From Verrucomicrobiota bacterium (GTDB lineage Bacteria; Verrucomicrobiota; Verrucomicrobiia; Chthoniobacterales; Terrimicrobiaceae): 45,300 bases of DNA. The position numbers and the translations under genes are program-made. The notes under the pieces were generated by a model. The model was not told the origin of the DNA. It did no database searches and saw only the letters and a program-made list of their open reading frames with translations. The DNA lies in the NCBI GenBank assembly GCA_026398275.1, contig JAPLTF010000047.1, positions 1-45,300 of the forward strand, written 5' to 3'. Positions 25,199 to 33,684 of this stretch are shown piece by piece; position 1 is the stretch's first letter, and the number at the start of each line of letters is the position of its first letter.

Positions 25199-26181
25199 TA
25201 CCCTCCGACCTCCATGCGGGCCTGGTCTGCAAGCGCCGTGCTCAGATACCGCTCTCCGGTCGAGCAGGCCACGGTGACGATGAGCTTTCCGGCGTTCTCA
25301 GGGCGTTTCGCGACCTCGATCGCGGCGTGGACATTTGCCCCGGTGCTGATGCCGACAAGAATCCCCTCCTCCTTGGCCAGGCGGCGTGCCATCGCGAATG
25401 CGTCGTCGTTGCTGACCTGGATGCACTCGGCGATCTGTGACGATCCGTCGGCGGATTTCAAATGAAGGTTGCCCGGGATGAAACCGGCTCCCGTCCCTTG
25501 AATTTTGTGCGGCCCCGGCTTGAGCGGCTCGCCGGCGAGCGTCTGCGAGATCACCGGGGAGTCTTTTGGTTCGACCGCGATGGCTTGAAATGATGGCTTG
25601 CGGGCTTTGAGGGTCTCGACCGTGCCGGTGATGGTTCCGCCGGTGCCGACTGCGGAGACAAAGATGTCCACCGCGCCGGCCGTATCGTCCCAGATTTCTT
25701 CCGCGGTGGTCTTCGAATGGATCGCCGGATTTGCAGGGTTGTTGAACTGCTGGGGCATCCACGCACCGGGGGTCTCCCTGACGATGGCTTCGGCGCGGGC
25801 GATGGCGCCTTTCATTCCTTCGGATCCGGGGGTGAGGACGAGCTTGGCTCCCAGCAGGGCCAGCAGGGTACGCCGCTCGACGCTCATGGTCTCCGGCATG
25901 GTGAGGATCAGCTTGTATCCTTTGGCGGCGGCGACAAACGCGAGGGCGATGCCGGTATTGCCGCTGGTCGGTTCGACGATGGTCGTCTCCGGCTTGAGAA
26001 TCCCCTTTTGCTCGGCGTCCTCGATCATGGCCGCACCGATGCGGTCCTTGACGCTTCCGAGCGGATTGAAAAATTCGCACTTGAGTGCGATCGTGGCCGG
26101 GAGCCCGGCGGTCACGCGGTTCAGCTTGACCAGCGGCGTATGGCCGACGGTTTCGACGATGTTGTTGTAGATTTTGCCCAT
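25198..26181 (-). CDS. cysK: Cysteine synthase A (O-acetylserine sulfhydrylase)
   Basis: This PLP enzyme makes cysteine from O-acetylserine and sulfide. The 327 residues show [11 protein letters not shown], the PLP lysine in [11 protein letters not shown], the asparagine loop TSGNTGIAL, the phosphate-binding [10 protein letters not shown], and SSGANVHAA-type text ([10 protein letters not shown]) near 270. Residue spacing fits CysK rather than cystathionine beta-synthase, with no extra domain. The last base of its stop overlaps the TPR gene start. A 250-bp gap with a large palindromic repeat separates it from thrS. Confidence 0.94.
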   Translation of the reverse strand: MGKIYNNIVETVGHTPLVKLNRVTAGLPATIALKCEFFNPLGSVKDRIGAAMIEDAEQKGILKPETTIVEPTSGNTGIALAFVAAAKGYKLILTMPETMSVERRTLLALLGAKLVLTPGSEGMKGAIARAEAIVRETPGAWMPQQFNNPANPAIHSKTTAEEIWDDTAGAVDIFVSAVGTGGTITGTVETLKARKPSFQAIAVEPKDSPVISQTLAGEPLKPGPHKIQGTGAGFIPGNLHLKSADGSSQIAECIQVSNDDAFAMARRLAKEEGILVGISTGANVHAAIEVAKRPENAGKLIVTVACSTGERYLSTALADQARMEVGG

Positions 26182-26297
26182 GGGTATTTAAACCAAAGAA
26201 GTTGGTGGGCGAACGCTACACAGTGACAGGAATCGCCGCAACTGCGAAAATGTACTGTGCGAAAATGTACTGAGAAAACGCATCGAGTCGCGTCCTT

Positions 26298-26420
26298 CCG
26301 GGGAACACACGCGACCCGCGTATCGTGAATGGCGACCCGCCATTCACTCGTTCAATGATCTGAGGCCGATCCGGCCGGCGGGTCGCCGACCTCCACACGC
26401 GGGTCGCGTGTGCTCCCCGG
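26298..26420. repeat. Large nested palindromic element
   Basis: The outer arms 26298-26321 and 26397-26420 are complementary at 23 of 24 positions. Inside are a hairpin GAATGGCG-ACC-CGCCATTC (327-345 of this kilobase) and a GGCGACCC/GGGTCGCC pair (26331-26338 with 26380-26387). The whole sits between cysK and thrS, both minus strand. The right arm ends in GCGTGTGCTCCCCG, also found inside thrS. Confidence 0.75.
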
Positions 26421-26435
26421 CAAATGAGCCTCGCG

Positions 26436-28292
26436 TCATGCCCGCCGCTCGCGGACGGCTGCTAGAATATCCGCGACCGCCTCCGCCTTCGGCTTGGATC
26501 CGAGGTTGCCTTTGCCATGGACCCGGACACTCACCGCCCCGGCTTCGAGGTCGCGGTTGCCGATGACAAGCATCGTGTGCACTTTCATTTTCTCAGCGTC
26601 GGCGATCTTGGCTTTGACCGGATCGTTTGAGAGATCGAGTTCGGCACGGACTTCTTGCAAACGCAGTTCGCGGTGGATTTCCTTCGCGTAGTCCACGAGG
26701 GCCTCATCCGCGCCGATGGTGATGATGCGCACCTGGTCGGGGGCCAGCCACAGGGGGAAATTTCCCGCGTAGTGCTCGATCAGGAACCCGATGAACCGCT
26801 CGTGCGTCCCGAGTGGCGCGCGGTGGATGCAGAGCGGGGTCTTTTCCGTGTTGTCGCGGTCGCGATAGACAAGGCCGAATTTGCTTGGGACAGCAAAGTC
26901 CACCTGGTTCGTGGCGATCGTGAACTCCCGCCCGATCGCGCTCCAGACCTGGACGTCGATTTTCGGCCCGTAGAACGCCGCCTCGTTCGCGACCTCGACG
27001 TAGTTGATGCCGGATTCGATCAATACCTTGCGCACCATGTCCTCGGTCTTCTTCCACAGCTCCGGTTCGTCGACGTATTTTTTTCCAAGGCCATCCGCCG
27101 CGTGCGTGCTGAACCGCATCTGATATTTTTCGAGGCCGAAGATTTTAAAATACTTCAGATACATGTCGTTCACCGCGCGGAACTCATCGGCGAACTGCTC
27201 CTCCGTGCAGTAAATGTGCGCGTCGTTCATGTTGAGCGAGCGCACGCGCATGAGGCCGAACAACTCGCCGCTCTGCTCGTAGCGGTAGCAGGTTCCGTAT
27301 TCTGCGAGGCGCAACGGCAGATCGCGGTAGCTGTGCGGCTCCGCCGCAAAAATCCGGTGATGGTGAGGGCAGTTCATCGCCTTGAGGTAGTAGCGCTCGC
27401 AGGAAGCTGTCTCCGGCGGGGCGCCGGAGACGACACGCGGGGGCGCGTGTGCTCCCCGATCCTGCGGCGCGAGCGCCTCGTCAAGAACCATCGGCGGAAA
27501 CATCGACTCCGCGTAATAGGGAAGGTGCCCGCTCGTTTGGTACATCTTCTCCCGTGCGATGTGCGGCGTCTTGACCCGGACATATCCGGCGGCGAATTCG
27601 GTTTCCTTCGCGAGCTTTTCGAGTTCTTCCAAAATCGCGGTGCCCCTGGGCAGCCACAGCGCGAGGCCCGGCCCGACGTATTCGGTGTCGATCGCAAACA
27701 GGCCCATCTCCGCGCCGATCTTGCGGTGGTCGCGCTTCTTCGCCTCCTCGAGCATGTCGAAGTAGGCCTGCATCTCGGTCTTGTTCTTGAACGCCGTGCC
27801 GTAGATCCGCTGGAGCTGCGGGTTGTTTTCGTCGCCCTTGTAGTAGGCGCTGGCGACGTGGGTGAGCTGGAACGCGCCGATGTTGCCGGTGCGCATGACG
27901 TGCGGGCCGGCGCAGAGGTCGGTAAATTCTCCATTGCGGTAGAGCGTGATCACCTCGCCGTCCGGGATGTTCTGGACGATATCGAGCTTGAATTTCGACG
28001 CCTCGCCGCGCGCCCCGAGGGCGGCGAGCTCACCGCGTTCGGCCATTGCGACCGCCTCGTCGCGCGAGACCTCGACCCGCTCGAACACATGGTTCGCCTT
28101 GACCTCGCGCTTCATCTCCTCCTCGATCCGCGCGAAATCCTCCGGAGAAATCCGGTGCGGCAGCTCGACGTCGTAGTAAAACCCGTTCTCGACCGGCGGG
28201 CCGGCGGCAAATTGGGCTTCGGGCCAGATTTTCAAAATCGCGGTGGCCAGCACGTGCGCGCAGGAATGTCGGATGCGTTCGAGATCGGTCAT
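26436..28292 (-). CDS. thrS: Threonyl-tRNA synthetase, lacking TGS domain
   Basis: The enzyme charges tRNA-Thr. The product is 618 residues from ATG 28292, chosen because AGGG lies 5 bp upstream. The editing domain starts at once (IRHSCAH, His-x3-His; CAGPH near 130), so the N-terminal TGS domain of about 60 residues found in E. coli ThrRS is missing. Catalytic motifs are present: KMYQTSGHLPYY, zinc ligand Cys308 in MNCPHH, motif 2 YRYEQSGELFGLMRVR, motif 3 LGTHERFIGFLIEHYAG, then the anticodon domain. Residues 278-298 (DRGAHAPPRVVSGAPPETAS plus C) are an extra insert just before ERYYLKAMNCPHH, encoded by a palindromic repeat. Confidence 0.95.
   Translation of the reverse strand: MTDLERIRHSCAHVLATAILKIWPEAQFAAGPPVENGFYYDVELPHRISPEDFARIEEEMKREVKANHVFERVEVSRDEAVAMAERGELAALGARGEASKFKLDIVQNIPDGEVITLYRNGEFTDLCAGPHVMRTGNIGAFQLTHVASAYYKGDENNPQLQRIYGTAFKNKTEMQAYFDMLEEAKKRDHRKIGAEMGLFAIDTEYVGPGLALWLPRGTAILEELEKLAKETEFAAGYVRVKTPHIAREKMYQTSGHLPYYAESMFPPMVLDEALAPQDRGAHAPPRVVSGAPPETASCERYYLKAMNCPHHHRIFAAEPHSYRDLPLRLAEYGTCYRYEQSGELFGLMRVRSLNMNDAHIYCTEEQFADEFRAVNDMYLKYFKIFGLEKYQMRFSTHAADGLGKKYVDEPELWKKTEDMVRKVLIESGINYVEVANEAAFYGPKIDVQVWSAIGREFTIATNQVDFAVPSKFGLVYRDRDNTEKTPLCIHRAPLGTHERFIGFLIEHYAGNFPLWLAPDQVRIITIGADEALVDYAKEIHRELRLQEVRAELDLSNDPVKAKIADAEKMKVHTMLVIGNRDLEAGAVSVRVHGKGNLGSKPKAEAVADILAAVRERRA
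27399..27461 (-). repeat. Palindromic repeat inserted in frame in thrS
   Basis: A 63-bp segment adds 21 codons to thrS. It contains GTCTCCGGC/GCCGGAGAC (27409-27417 with 27423-27431, 5-nt loop) and ACACGC/GCGTGT (27433-27438 with 27445-27450). It shares GCGTGTGCTCCCCG with the right end of the intergenic element at 26298-26420. The length is a multiple of three, so the frame is kept. Confidence 0.7.
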
Positions 28293-28315
28293 GGAACCCT
28301 GCAATCAACCACAGA

Positions 28316-28346
28316 GCGCGCGGGGAGCACAGCGAAATTCGCGCGC
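28316..28346. repeat. Degenerate palindromic repeat upstream of thrS
   Basis: GCGCGCG and CGCGCGC face each other around GGGAGCACAGCGAAATT in the gap between divergent thrS and the glycosyltransferase gene. The GGGGAGCACA part resembles the arm ends of the thrS-linked repeats. Confidence 0.4.
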
Positions 28347-28447
28347 GGGCCATGCGGAAACAGGGCGGAAAGCTTGTGTGGCGGAATCGGGCGCATGGGG
28401 GTAAGCTTTCAGCCCGACTTCGTTTTCGATTTCGTTAGTCCACACCC

Positions 28448-30802
28448 ATGAAAAAAAAACCTGCGTCGACTCCAGAGAACGGAAAGCAACCCATCTCCGG
28501 GAGGGCGGACCGGTTTTTTACAAACCATCCGGAATCCCCCTCCCAGCTCAGAAAAGTCGCTTTCCTCGGCGACTACCTCCCCCGCCAGTGCGGGATAGCC
28601 ACCTTCACGTCCGACCTGCGGAATGCGATCAGCACGCTCTACCCCCGGCTGGAATGCCCGGTGGTGGTGGTGAACGACCGGGACGAGGGCTATGACTACC
28701 CGCAGGAGGTGAGGTTCGAAATTTCCGAGCAGGAGGTTGGGGCCTACCAGCGCGCGGCTGATTTTTTGAACCTGGGCAACATTGACGTCCTCAGCGTCCA
28801 GCACGAGTTCGGCATCTACGGGGGTGCCTCCGGAGGCCATGTGCTCGGGCTCCTGCGCTCGGTGCGCATGCCGGTGGTGACGACATTGCACACCGTCCTC
28901 CAGCAACCGTCGCGCGAGCAGCGGCGGATCTTCGATGAGATCCTCTCGCTCTCCTCCCGGCTGGTCGTCATGGCCGGGCAGGGCGCGGAATTTCTCCGCG
29001 ATATCTACGGGGTTTCTGACGAAAAAATCGACATCATCCCCCACGGGATTCCGGATGTTCCGTTCACCGATCCGAGCTTTTTCAAGGACCAGTTCGGCGT
29101 CGAGGGCAAGCAGGTCCTGCTGACATTCGGCCTCCTGTCGCCGAACAAGGGGATCGAGAACGTGCTGAACGCGCTCCCTGCGATCATTTCGGAGTTTCCG
29201 GATGTCGTCTACATTGTGCTCGGAGCAACGCACCCGAGCCTGATCCGTGACCAGGGGGAAACCTACCGGCTTTCACTGGAGCGGCTCGCAAAGAAGCTCG
29301 GCGTCGATAAAAATGTGATCTTCTTCAACCAGTTCGTCGGGCTTGCCGAACTGATGGAATTCATCGGGGCGGCGGACATCTACATCACCCCATATCTGAA
29401 CGAGGCGCAGATCACGAGCGGCACGCTGGCCTACAGCTTCGGTGCGGGGAAGGCGATCATCTCGACCCCCTACTGGCATGCCCGTGAGCTCCTCGCGGAT
29501 GGGCGGGGGACCCTGGTGCCGTTCCGCGATTCCGCCGCAATCGCCCTGGCCGTGAAGGACATGCTGGGGAACGAGACCCGTCGCCACGCGATGCGGAAAA
29601 ATGCCTATCTTATGGGGCGCGACATGGTCTGGTCGAATGTCGCACACCTCTACGCGGCAACGTTCTCCCGCGCCCGCCGCGAGGATGTGAACTCCAACCG
29701 GAAGACGTTTCATATCGCAACCCTCGGCCAGCGCGAGGGCGAGCTTCCGACGTGGAGGTTCGATCATCTCCTCCGGATGACAGACCACGTCGGGATTTTC
29801 CAGCACGCAATTTTCACGGTCCCGAATTTCAGCCACGGCTACTGCACGGACGACAACGCGCGGGCTCTGATTCTGATGACTCTCCTCCGGGAGCTGGGAG
29901 AAAAAGCGCCCCAGCAATACCCGCTCACCGGAGCCTACGCAGCGTTTCTCCAACACGCGTTCAACGCGGATACCGGCCGCTTCCGCAATTTCATGGGATT
30001 CAACCGGGAGTGGCTGGAGGACGTGGGGTCGGAGGACAGCCACGGGCGGGCACTCTGGGCGCTTGGCACCTGCGTGGGGCGCTCCGGGCGGGAGGACCTG
30101 CGCGGCTGGGCGGCCAACATCTTTGAAGCCGGCCTGTCCGCCGTGGAGGGCTTCACCTCCCCGCGCGCCTGGGCCTTCACGATCCTCGGCGTTCAGGAAT
30201 ACCTGCGCACCCTGTCGGGCGACCGCATGGCCAACCAGTTCCGCGAGGAGCTGACCGACCGGCTCATGACCCTGTTCCGGAATATCTCCTCGCCGGACTG
30301 GATGTGGTTCGAGGACATCGTGACCTATGACAATGCCAAGATCCCGCACGCTCTCATCCTGAGCGGGAAGTGGACCAGCCGCGGGGACGTGCTCGAGGTG
30401 GGGCTCAAAACCCTGCGCTGGCTCGCAATAAACCAGACCGGCTCGGACGGATGCTTCCGTCCTGTCGGATCCGACGGGTTCTGGAAAAAGGGGGGCGACC
30501 CCGCGCCCTTCGATCAGCAACCGGTCGAGGCCCATGCCATGGTCAGCGCCTGCCTCGAAGCCTACAGCGTCACGACGGATACCTTCTGGCTGCTGGAAGC
30601 CAGGCGCGCATTCGATTGGTTCCTCGGCACAAATGAGCTCGGCATTCCGGTCTACAATCCCCAGACCGGCGGGTGCCGGGACGGGCTTCATGTGGACCGC
30701 GTCAACCTGAACGAGGGAGCCGAATCCACGCTGGCCTTCCTGCTGTCGCTCGCCGAGATGAGGCGCGTCCAGGATCTTGCCCTCACCTTTCACCCCGTTT
30801 AA
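28448..30802 (+). CDS. GT4-type glycosyltransferase with C-terminal helical domain
   Basis: A 784-residue cytoplasmic protein in two parts. Residues 35-410 form a GT-B glycosyltransferase: KVAFLGDYLPRQCGIATFTS at the N-terminal fold, LHTVLQQPS near 145, then IIPHGIPDVPF near 200, LLTFGLLSPNKGIENVL near 220, and the donor-site pattern NEAQITSGTLAYSFGAGKAI near 320. Residues 420-780 form an alpha-helical, glycosidase-like region (FSHGYCTDDNARALI, WFEDIVTYDNAKIPHALI), recalling an (alpha/alpha)6 toroid. It is followed 4 bp on by a GH130 gene. The pair suggests synthesis and turnover of one glycan, perhaps a mannan or mannose-containing store; this is inference. No signal peptide or membrane segment is seen. 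Confidence 0.8.
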   Translation: MKKKPASTPENGKQPISGRADRFFTNHPESPSQLRKVAFLGDYLPRQCGIATFTSDLRNAISTLYPRLECPVVVVNDRDEGYDYPQEVRFEISEQEVGAYQRAADFLNLGNIDVLSVQHEFGIYGGASGGHVLGLLRSVRMPVVTTLHTVLQQPSREQRRIFDEILSLSSRLVVMAGQGAEFLRDIYGVSDEKIDIIPHGIPDVPFTDPSFFKDQFGVEGKQVLLTFGLLSPNKGIENVLNALPAIISEFPDVVYIVLGATHPSLIRDQGETYRLSLERLAKKLGVDKNVIFFNQFVGLAELMEFIGAADIYITPYLNEAQITSGTLAYSFGAGKAIISTPYWHARELLADGRGTLVPFRDSAAIALAVKDMLGNETRRHAMRKNAYLMGRDMVWSNVAHLYAATFSRARREDVNSNRKTFHIATLGQREGELPTWRFDHLLRMTDHVGIFQHAIFTVPNFSHGYCTDDNARALILMTLLRELGEKAPQQYPLTGAYAAFLQHAFNADTGRFRNFMGFNREWLEDVGSEDSHGRALWALGTCVGRSGREDLRGWAANIFEAGLSAVEGFTSPRAWAFTILGVQEYLRTLSGDRMANQFREELTDRLMTLFRNISSPDWMWFEDIVTYDNAKIPHALILSGKWTSRGDVLEVGLKTLRWLAINQTGSDGCFRPVGSDGFWKKGGDPAPFDQQPVEAHAMVSACLEAYSVTTDTFWLLEARRAFDWFLGTNELGIPVYNPQTGGCRDGLHVDRVNLNEGAESTLAFLLSLAEMRRVQDLALTFHPV

Positions 30803-30806
30803 CCCT

Positions 30807-32285
30807 ATGCCATCCGATTCCCTGCCCCTGAAACGCCAGCCGGTCTTCATCAAGCCGGATCCCCGGAGGGTGCTCATCCGCCCGTTTCTTCCGGCCGTTG
30901 AACCCCGCGCAGTCAATCCCACCGATGCTCCGAGGGCCTTGAAAATTCTCGCCCGCATCCTGTCGCTGACCGATGCGGAGGTGGATGCGCTGCTCGACGA
31001 GGTGCTCCGCGACTTCGGCGACCGGCACCAGGAAATCCGAAGCATTTTCACCGAGCGGTTCCGGCAGGTGGAAAAGTATATCCCCACCGACCGCCCGCTC
31101 TCCGAAAACCGGAAACTCCTCACGGGGTCGTATTTCACCAACGAGTATTCTTTTGAATGCGCGGCGCTTTTCAACCCGAGCATCGTCCCCCACCCGGATC
31201 AATCCGATGTCCCGGACGGTTCCCTGAGGATCATTCTCAGCCTGCGGGCCACGGGAGAGGGCCACATCTCCTCGATCACCTTCCGCTCCGGGCTGGTGGA
31301 TTCGTCGGCCGCATTGCAGATCGACCCCTCGTCCCGATTCATCAGGGAGCCGAGATATTTTCCCAACACATCCTACAACCGGGAATTGTTTCTGAAAAAG
31401 CTGGGCGAGCTCGGCCTCGCGGACGATTTCAACCTGCGCGTGTTGGAGGGGGTGCAGGAAACCTTCACGCTGGACGAGCTGCGCGCCGCCATCGAAATCC
31501 ACAGGCGGTATCACGGCAATGAGGACACCGGGCAGAAGATGCTCATGGTGGCAAAGTCGAACTACGAGTTCTCCTTCGAGCCGAGCCAGCCGGTGTCGGA
31601 GCGGATTGTCTTTCCGTTTTCCCCGAGCCAGAGCAACGGGATCGAGGACGCTCGGTTCGTGCGGTTCATCGAGCAGGACAACTCCTCCTGCTACTACGCG
31701 ACCTACACCGCCTACGACGGGCGCACGATCCTGCCGCAGCTTGTGGAGACCCGAGATTTCCTGCACTTCAAGGTCTGCACGCTGAACGGGTCGGCTGTCC
31801 AAAACAAAGGCATGGCCCTCTTCCCGCGGCGGGTGAACGGCCTGTATTGCATGCTCTCGCGCCAGGACAATGAAAACATCCGGATCATGTATTCGGACGA
31901 CCTGCATTTCTGGTATGAGTCGAAGATCCTGCTGCGCCCGACCGAGCCTTGGGAATTCATCCAGATGGGAAACTGCGGGTCGCCGATGGAAACCTCCGCC
32001 GGATGGCTGGTCCTCACTCACGGGGTGGGAGCCATGCGGAGATATTGCATCGGGGCGATTCTTCTGGACCGTGACGACCCCTCGCGGGTCATCGGAAGGT
32101 TGAAGGACCCTCTGATCAAGCCGGAAGCCGAGGAGCGGGAGGGCTATGTGCCCAATGTCGTCTATACATGCGGAGCTCTCATCCACAACGGCACGCTCGT
32201 CATCCCCTACGCGATTTCGGACTCGGTCTCGACCGTGGCAACGGTGCCGGTGGATGCCGTCATTGCGGCGATGGCCCCCGTGTGA
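30807..32285 (+). CDS. GH130-family mannoside phosphorylase/hydrolase
   Basis: This is a 492-residue intracellular enzyme. A helical N-terminal extension (about residues 1-115) precedes a five-bladed beta-propeller of GH130 type: FNPSIVPHP near 125, the general-acid region GIEDARFVRF near 280 (Asp in E-D-x-R), KGMALFPRRVNGLYCMLSRQ near 335, NCGSPMETSAGWLVLTHGVG near 390, and a C-terminal YTCGALIHNGTLVIPY. GH130 enzymes break beta-mannosides by phosphorolysis or hydrolysis. The retained Lys and His of the last segments are in places where phosphorylases hold phosphate, but this needs alignment. It starts 4 bp after the glycosyltransferase, so the two form an operon. Its 3' end overlaps the convergent Trm112-like gene by 26 bp. 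Confidence 0.8.
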   Translation: MPSDSLPLKRQPVFIKPDPRRVLIRPFLPAVEPRAVNPTDAPRALKILARILSLTDAEVDALLDEVLRDFGDRHQEIRSIFTERFRQVEKYIPTDRPLSENRKLLTGSYFTNEYSFECAALFNPSIVPHPDQSDVPDGSLRIILSLRATGEGHISSITFRSGLVDSSAALQIDPSSRFIREPRYFPNTSYNRELFLKKLGELGLADDFNLRVLEGVQETFTLDELRAAIEIHRRYHGNEDTGQKMLMVAKSNYEFSFEPSQPVSERIVFPFSPSQSNGIEDARFVRFIEQDNSSCYYATYTAYDGRTILPQLVETRDFLHFKVCTLNGSAVQNKGMALFPRRVNGLYCMLSRQDNENIRIMYSDDLHFWYESKILLRPTEPWEFIQMGNCGSPMETSAGWLVLTHGVGAMRRYCIGAILLDRDDPSRVIGRLKDPLIKPEAEEREGYVPNVVYTCGALIHNGTLVIPYAISDSVSTVATVPVDAVIAAMAPV

Positions 32286-32475
32286 GCGGGATCGCCTCGC
32301 CGGGAACAAGCTGCGGAATCCCGTTCCTGACGGGATAAAGCATCTGCCCGTCTTCGCGGATCAGGCCGGCCGTTAGGTCCGGGCCCAACGCGTGGAGTTC
32401 CTCGGGCAAAGCCTCGCGCAATGGCTGGTGCGTCACAGGGCAGCGGAGAAAATTGAGCAAGTCGCGGTCGATCAT
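32260..32475 (-). CDS. Trm112-like / YcaR-family small protein
   Basis: This is a 71-residue protein. LLNFLRCPVTHQPLRE and MLYPVRNGIPQLVPGEA match the Trm112/YcaR family, whose eukaryotic and archaeal members are zinc-stabilised partners of methyltransferases. Here only one of the usual paired cysteines (CP) is present, as in many bacterial forms. It ends inside the 3' end of the GH130 gene on the other strand. No methyltransferase gene is adjacent. Confidence 0.75.
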   Translation of the reverse strand: MIDRDLLNFLRCPVTHQPLREALPEELHALGPDLTAGLIREDGQMLYPVRNGIPQLVPGEAIPLTRGPSPQ

Positions 32476-32612
32476 TTGCGGAAGTGCTCCATCTTTCCCA
32501 TAACGCGAAGTTCATTGGTCTTCAGCGGCGCTGACAAGATTTTTCGACAGCACGTCCGCTTTGGTTAACAGTAATACTGGCGTGCATCCACGATCCGGGA
32601 TAACTTTGTTTT

Positions 32613-32822
32613 ATGACAGCCCAAGAAGTCAGAACCCTGCCAACAGAGGAGAAATTCCAGATCATGGAAACCATCTGGGAAGATCTGCGGGAGCGGTTTG
32701 AAGCATCAGAAATCTCTCCTCAACTTAGAGACCTTCTGCGGGATCGCCGGGCACGGGTGGCGAAGGGGGAGGTCCGGCTGCTCGATTGGGACAGCGTCAA
32801 GTTCGCAATCGGCAGAGGATGA
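32613..32822 (+). CDS. Antitoxin, addiction-module component family
   Basis: This is a 69-residue acidic protein, MTAQEVRTLPTEEKFQIMET followed by IWEDL. It matches the small 'putative addiction module' antitoxins (TIGR02574-like), which usually read 'LxxLPxxEKLxLMExLWxSL'. The stop overlaps the ATG of the ParE-like gene (ATGA), the normal antitoxin-first order. The C-terminal half should neutralise the toxin. An 11-bp palindrome CAGTAATACTG at 32569-32579, 34 bp upstream, could be its operator. Confidence 0.8.
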   Translation: MTAQEVRTLPTEEKFQIMETIWEDLRERFEASEISPQLRDLLRDRRARVAKGEVRLLDWDSVKFAIGRG

Positions 32823-33118
32823 CCATTCACATTTCCGAGGATGCGTTGGATGATCTGAACGAAGGTTTCCTGTTCTATGACGCGCAAGCATCCGGGCTCG
32901 GCGACTATTTCACAAGCTGCTTGCGGGCCGATATTGAGAGGCTGCGCTTTTCGGCGGGGAGTCACAGAATTGTTGAGGATGATTATCACCGGGTTCTGAG
33001 CAGGGTTTTCCCGTATGGGATTTTTTATACCATTGAACCGCCTGCCGTCATCATCTGGGCAGTCATTGATTTGAGACGCGATCCCGGATGGATCAGGCAA
33101 AAACTTGGAGGCATCTGA
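32819..33118 (+). CDS. ParE/RelE-type toxin
   Basis: This is a 99-residue toxin. The text ISEDALDDLNEGFLFYDAQA, RFSAGSHRIVEDDYHRVLSR and the ending FYTIEPPAVIIWAVIDLRRD with PGWIRQKL follow the ParE/RelE fold: an N-terminal helix hairpin, then a beta sheet with a basic C-terminal strand. ParE members poison gyrase and RelE members cut mRNA on ribosomes; the two cannot be told apart safely here, although the R-R-D-P-x-W/I tail is common in ParE-like partners of this antitoxin family. Confidence 0.8.
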   Translation: MTIHISEDALDDLNEGFLFYDAQASGLGDYFTSCLRADIERLRFSAGSHRIVEDDYHRVLSRVFPYGIFYTIEPPAVIIWAVIDLRRDPGWIRQKLGGI

Positions 33119-33125
33119 CGGAGAT

Positions 33126-33554
33126 ATGTCAGACGCGGTTCACCACCTCAGCCGAACGCGCAGAAATTGCATTTTCGACTGCCCGACCGGCTGGCTTGTC
33201 CGCACCGTCACGTCTTCTGTTCCATCCCCGCGCTGGCTCGGGGGAGCAGCCAGTGACTGGGAAAGCGAGCGTGTCGTCCAGTTGATCAGGTCGCTCGATT
33301 CCTGCGTTTTCCCTGGCTCCCGCCACGATGGGCAGGTGCTGTTGCGACCCCGAGTTGTTCTTGGAACAAACGTGTGCCGCCTGCGGCAGAAGCGGAGCCT
33401 GACGCAGGAGGATCTTGCCGGCATGGCGGAGATCGACCGCCGGCATGTGCAGCGCATCGAAGCCGGCACGGCGAACCCGGGAATTGACGTATTGCAGAGG
33501 GTCAAGCGTTCCTTGGGCTGCACCTGGGCCGACCTGCTGCGGGAAATCGAGTGA
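33126..33554 (+). CDS. XRE-family regulator
   Basis: The last 70 residues (VLGTNVCRLRQKRSLTQEDL, then AGMAEIDRRHVQRIEAGTAN and PGIDVLQRVKRSLGCTWADL) form a clean Cro/C1-type helix-turn-helix. The first 70 residues in the same frame have no recognisable pattern and are Ser/Arg/Pro-rich, so the functional protein may start lower, for instance at GTG 33336 (72 residues). The longer start is given because GGAG precedes ATG 33126, although very close. It lies between two toxin-antitoxin pairs and could repress either. Confidence 0.55.
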   Translation: MSDAVHHLSRTRRNCIFDCPTGWLVRTVTSSVPSPRWLGGAASDWESERVVQLIRSLDSCVFPGSRHDGQVLLRPRVVLGTNVCRLRQKRSLTQEDLAGMAEIDRRHVQRIEAGTANPGIDVLQRVKRSLGCTWADLLREIE

Positions 33555-33630
33555 GTTTACCGGTGCAGCAGAATCCGCAGCCGGTCTTCGACCTATGACA
33601 TTGAAGTGGCTGAAAGGATTTTTGCCGTAG

Positions 33631-33659
33631 TTGACGGAACATTCTTCTTGCCGTTATAT
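33631..33659 (+). promoter_or_regulatory. Promoter of second toxin-antitoxin pair
   Basis: TTGACG at 33631-33636 and TTATAT at 33654-33659 are separated by 17 bp, the optimum for sigma-70. A GATATATC palindrome at 33674 follows, before the GTG start at 33685, a natural place for repressor binding. Confidence 0.5.
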
Positions 33660-33684
33660 CCGATCTGATATATCTATCTCAAGC

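Noticed and set aside
28293-28447. T-box or other leader riboswitch for thrS
   Set aside because: No T-box sequence or specifier-like stem was seen; only a degenerate repeat is present.
26655-28451. 598-codon plus-strand open frame
   Set aside because: Antisense of thrS; Val/Arg/Asp-rich shadow.
30783-32309. 508-codon minus-strand open frame
   Set aside because: Antisense of the GH130 gene, which has clear motifs on the plus strand.
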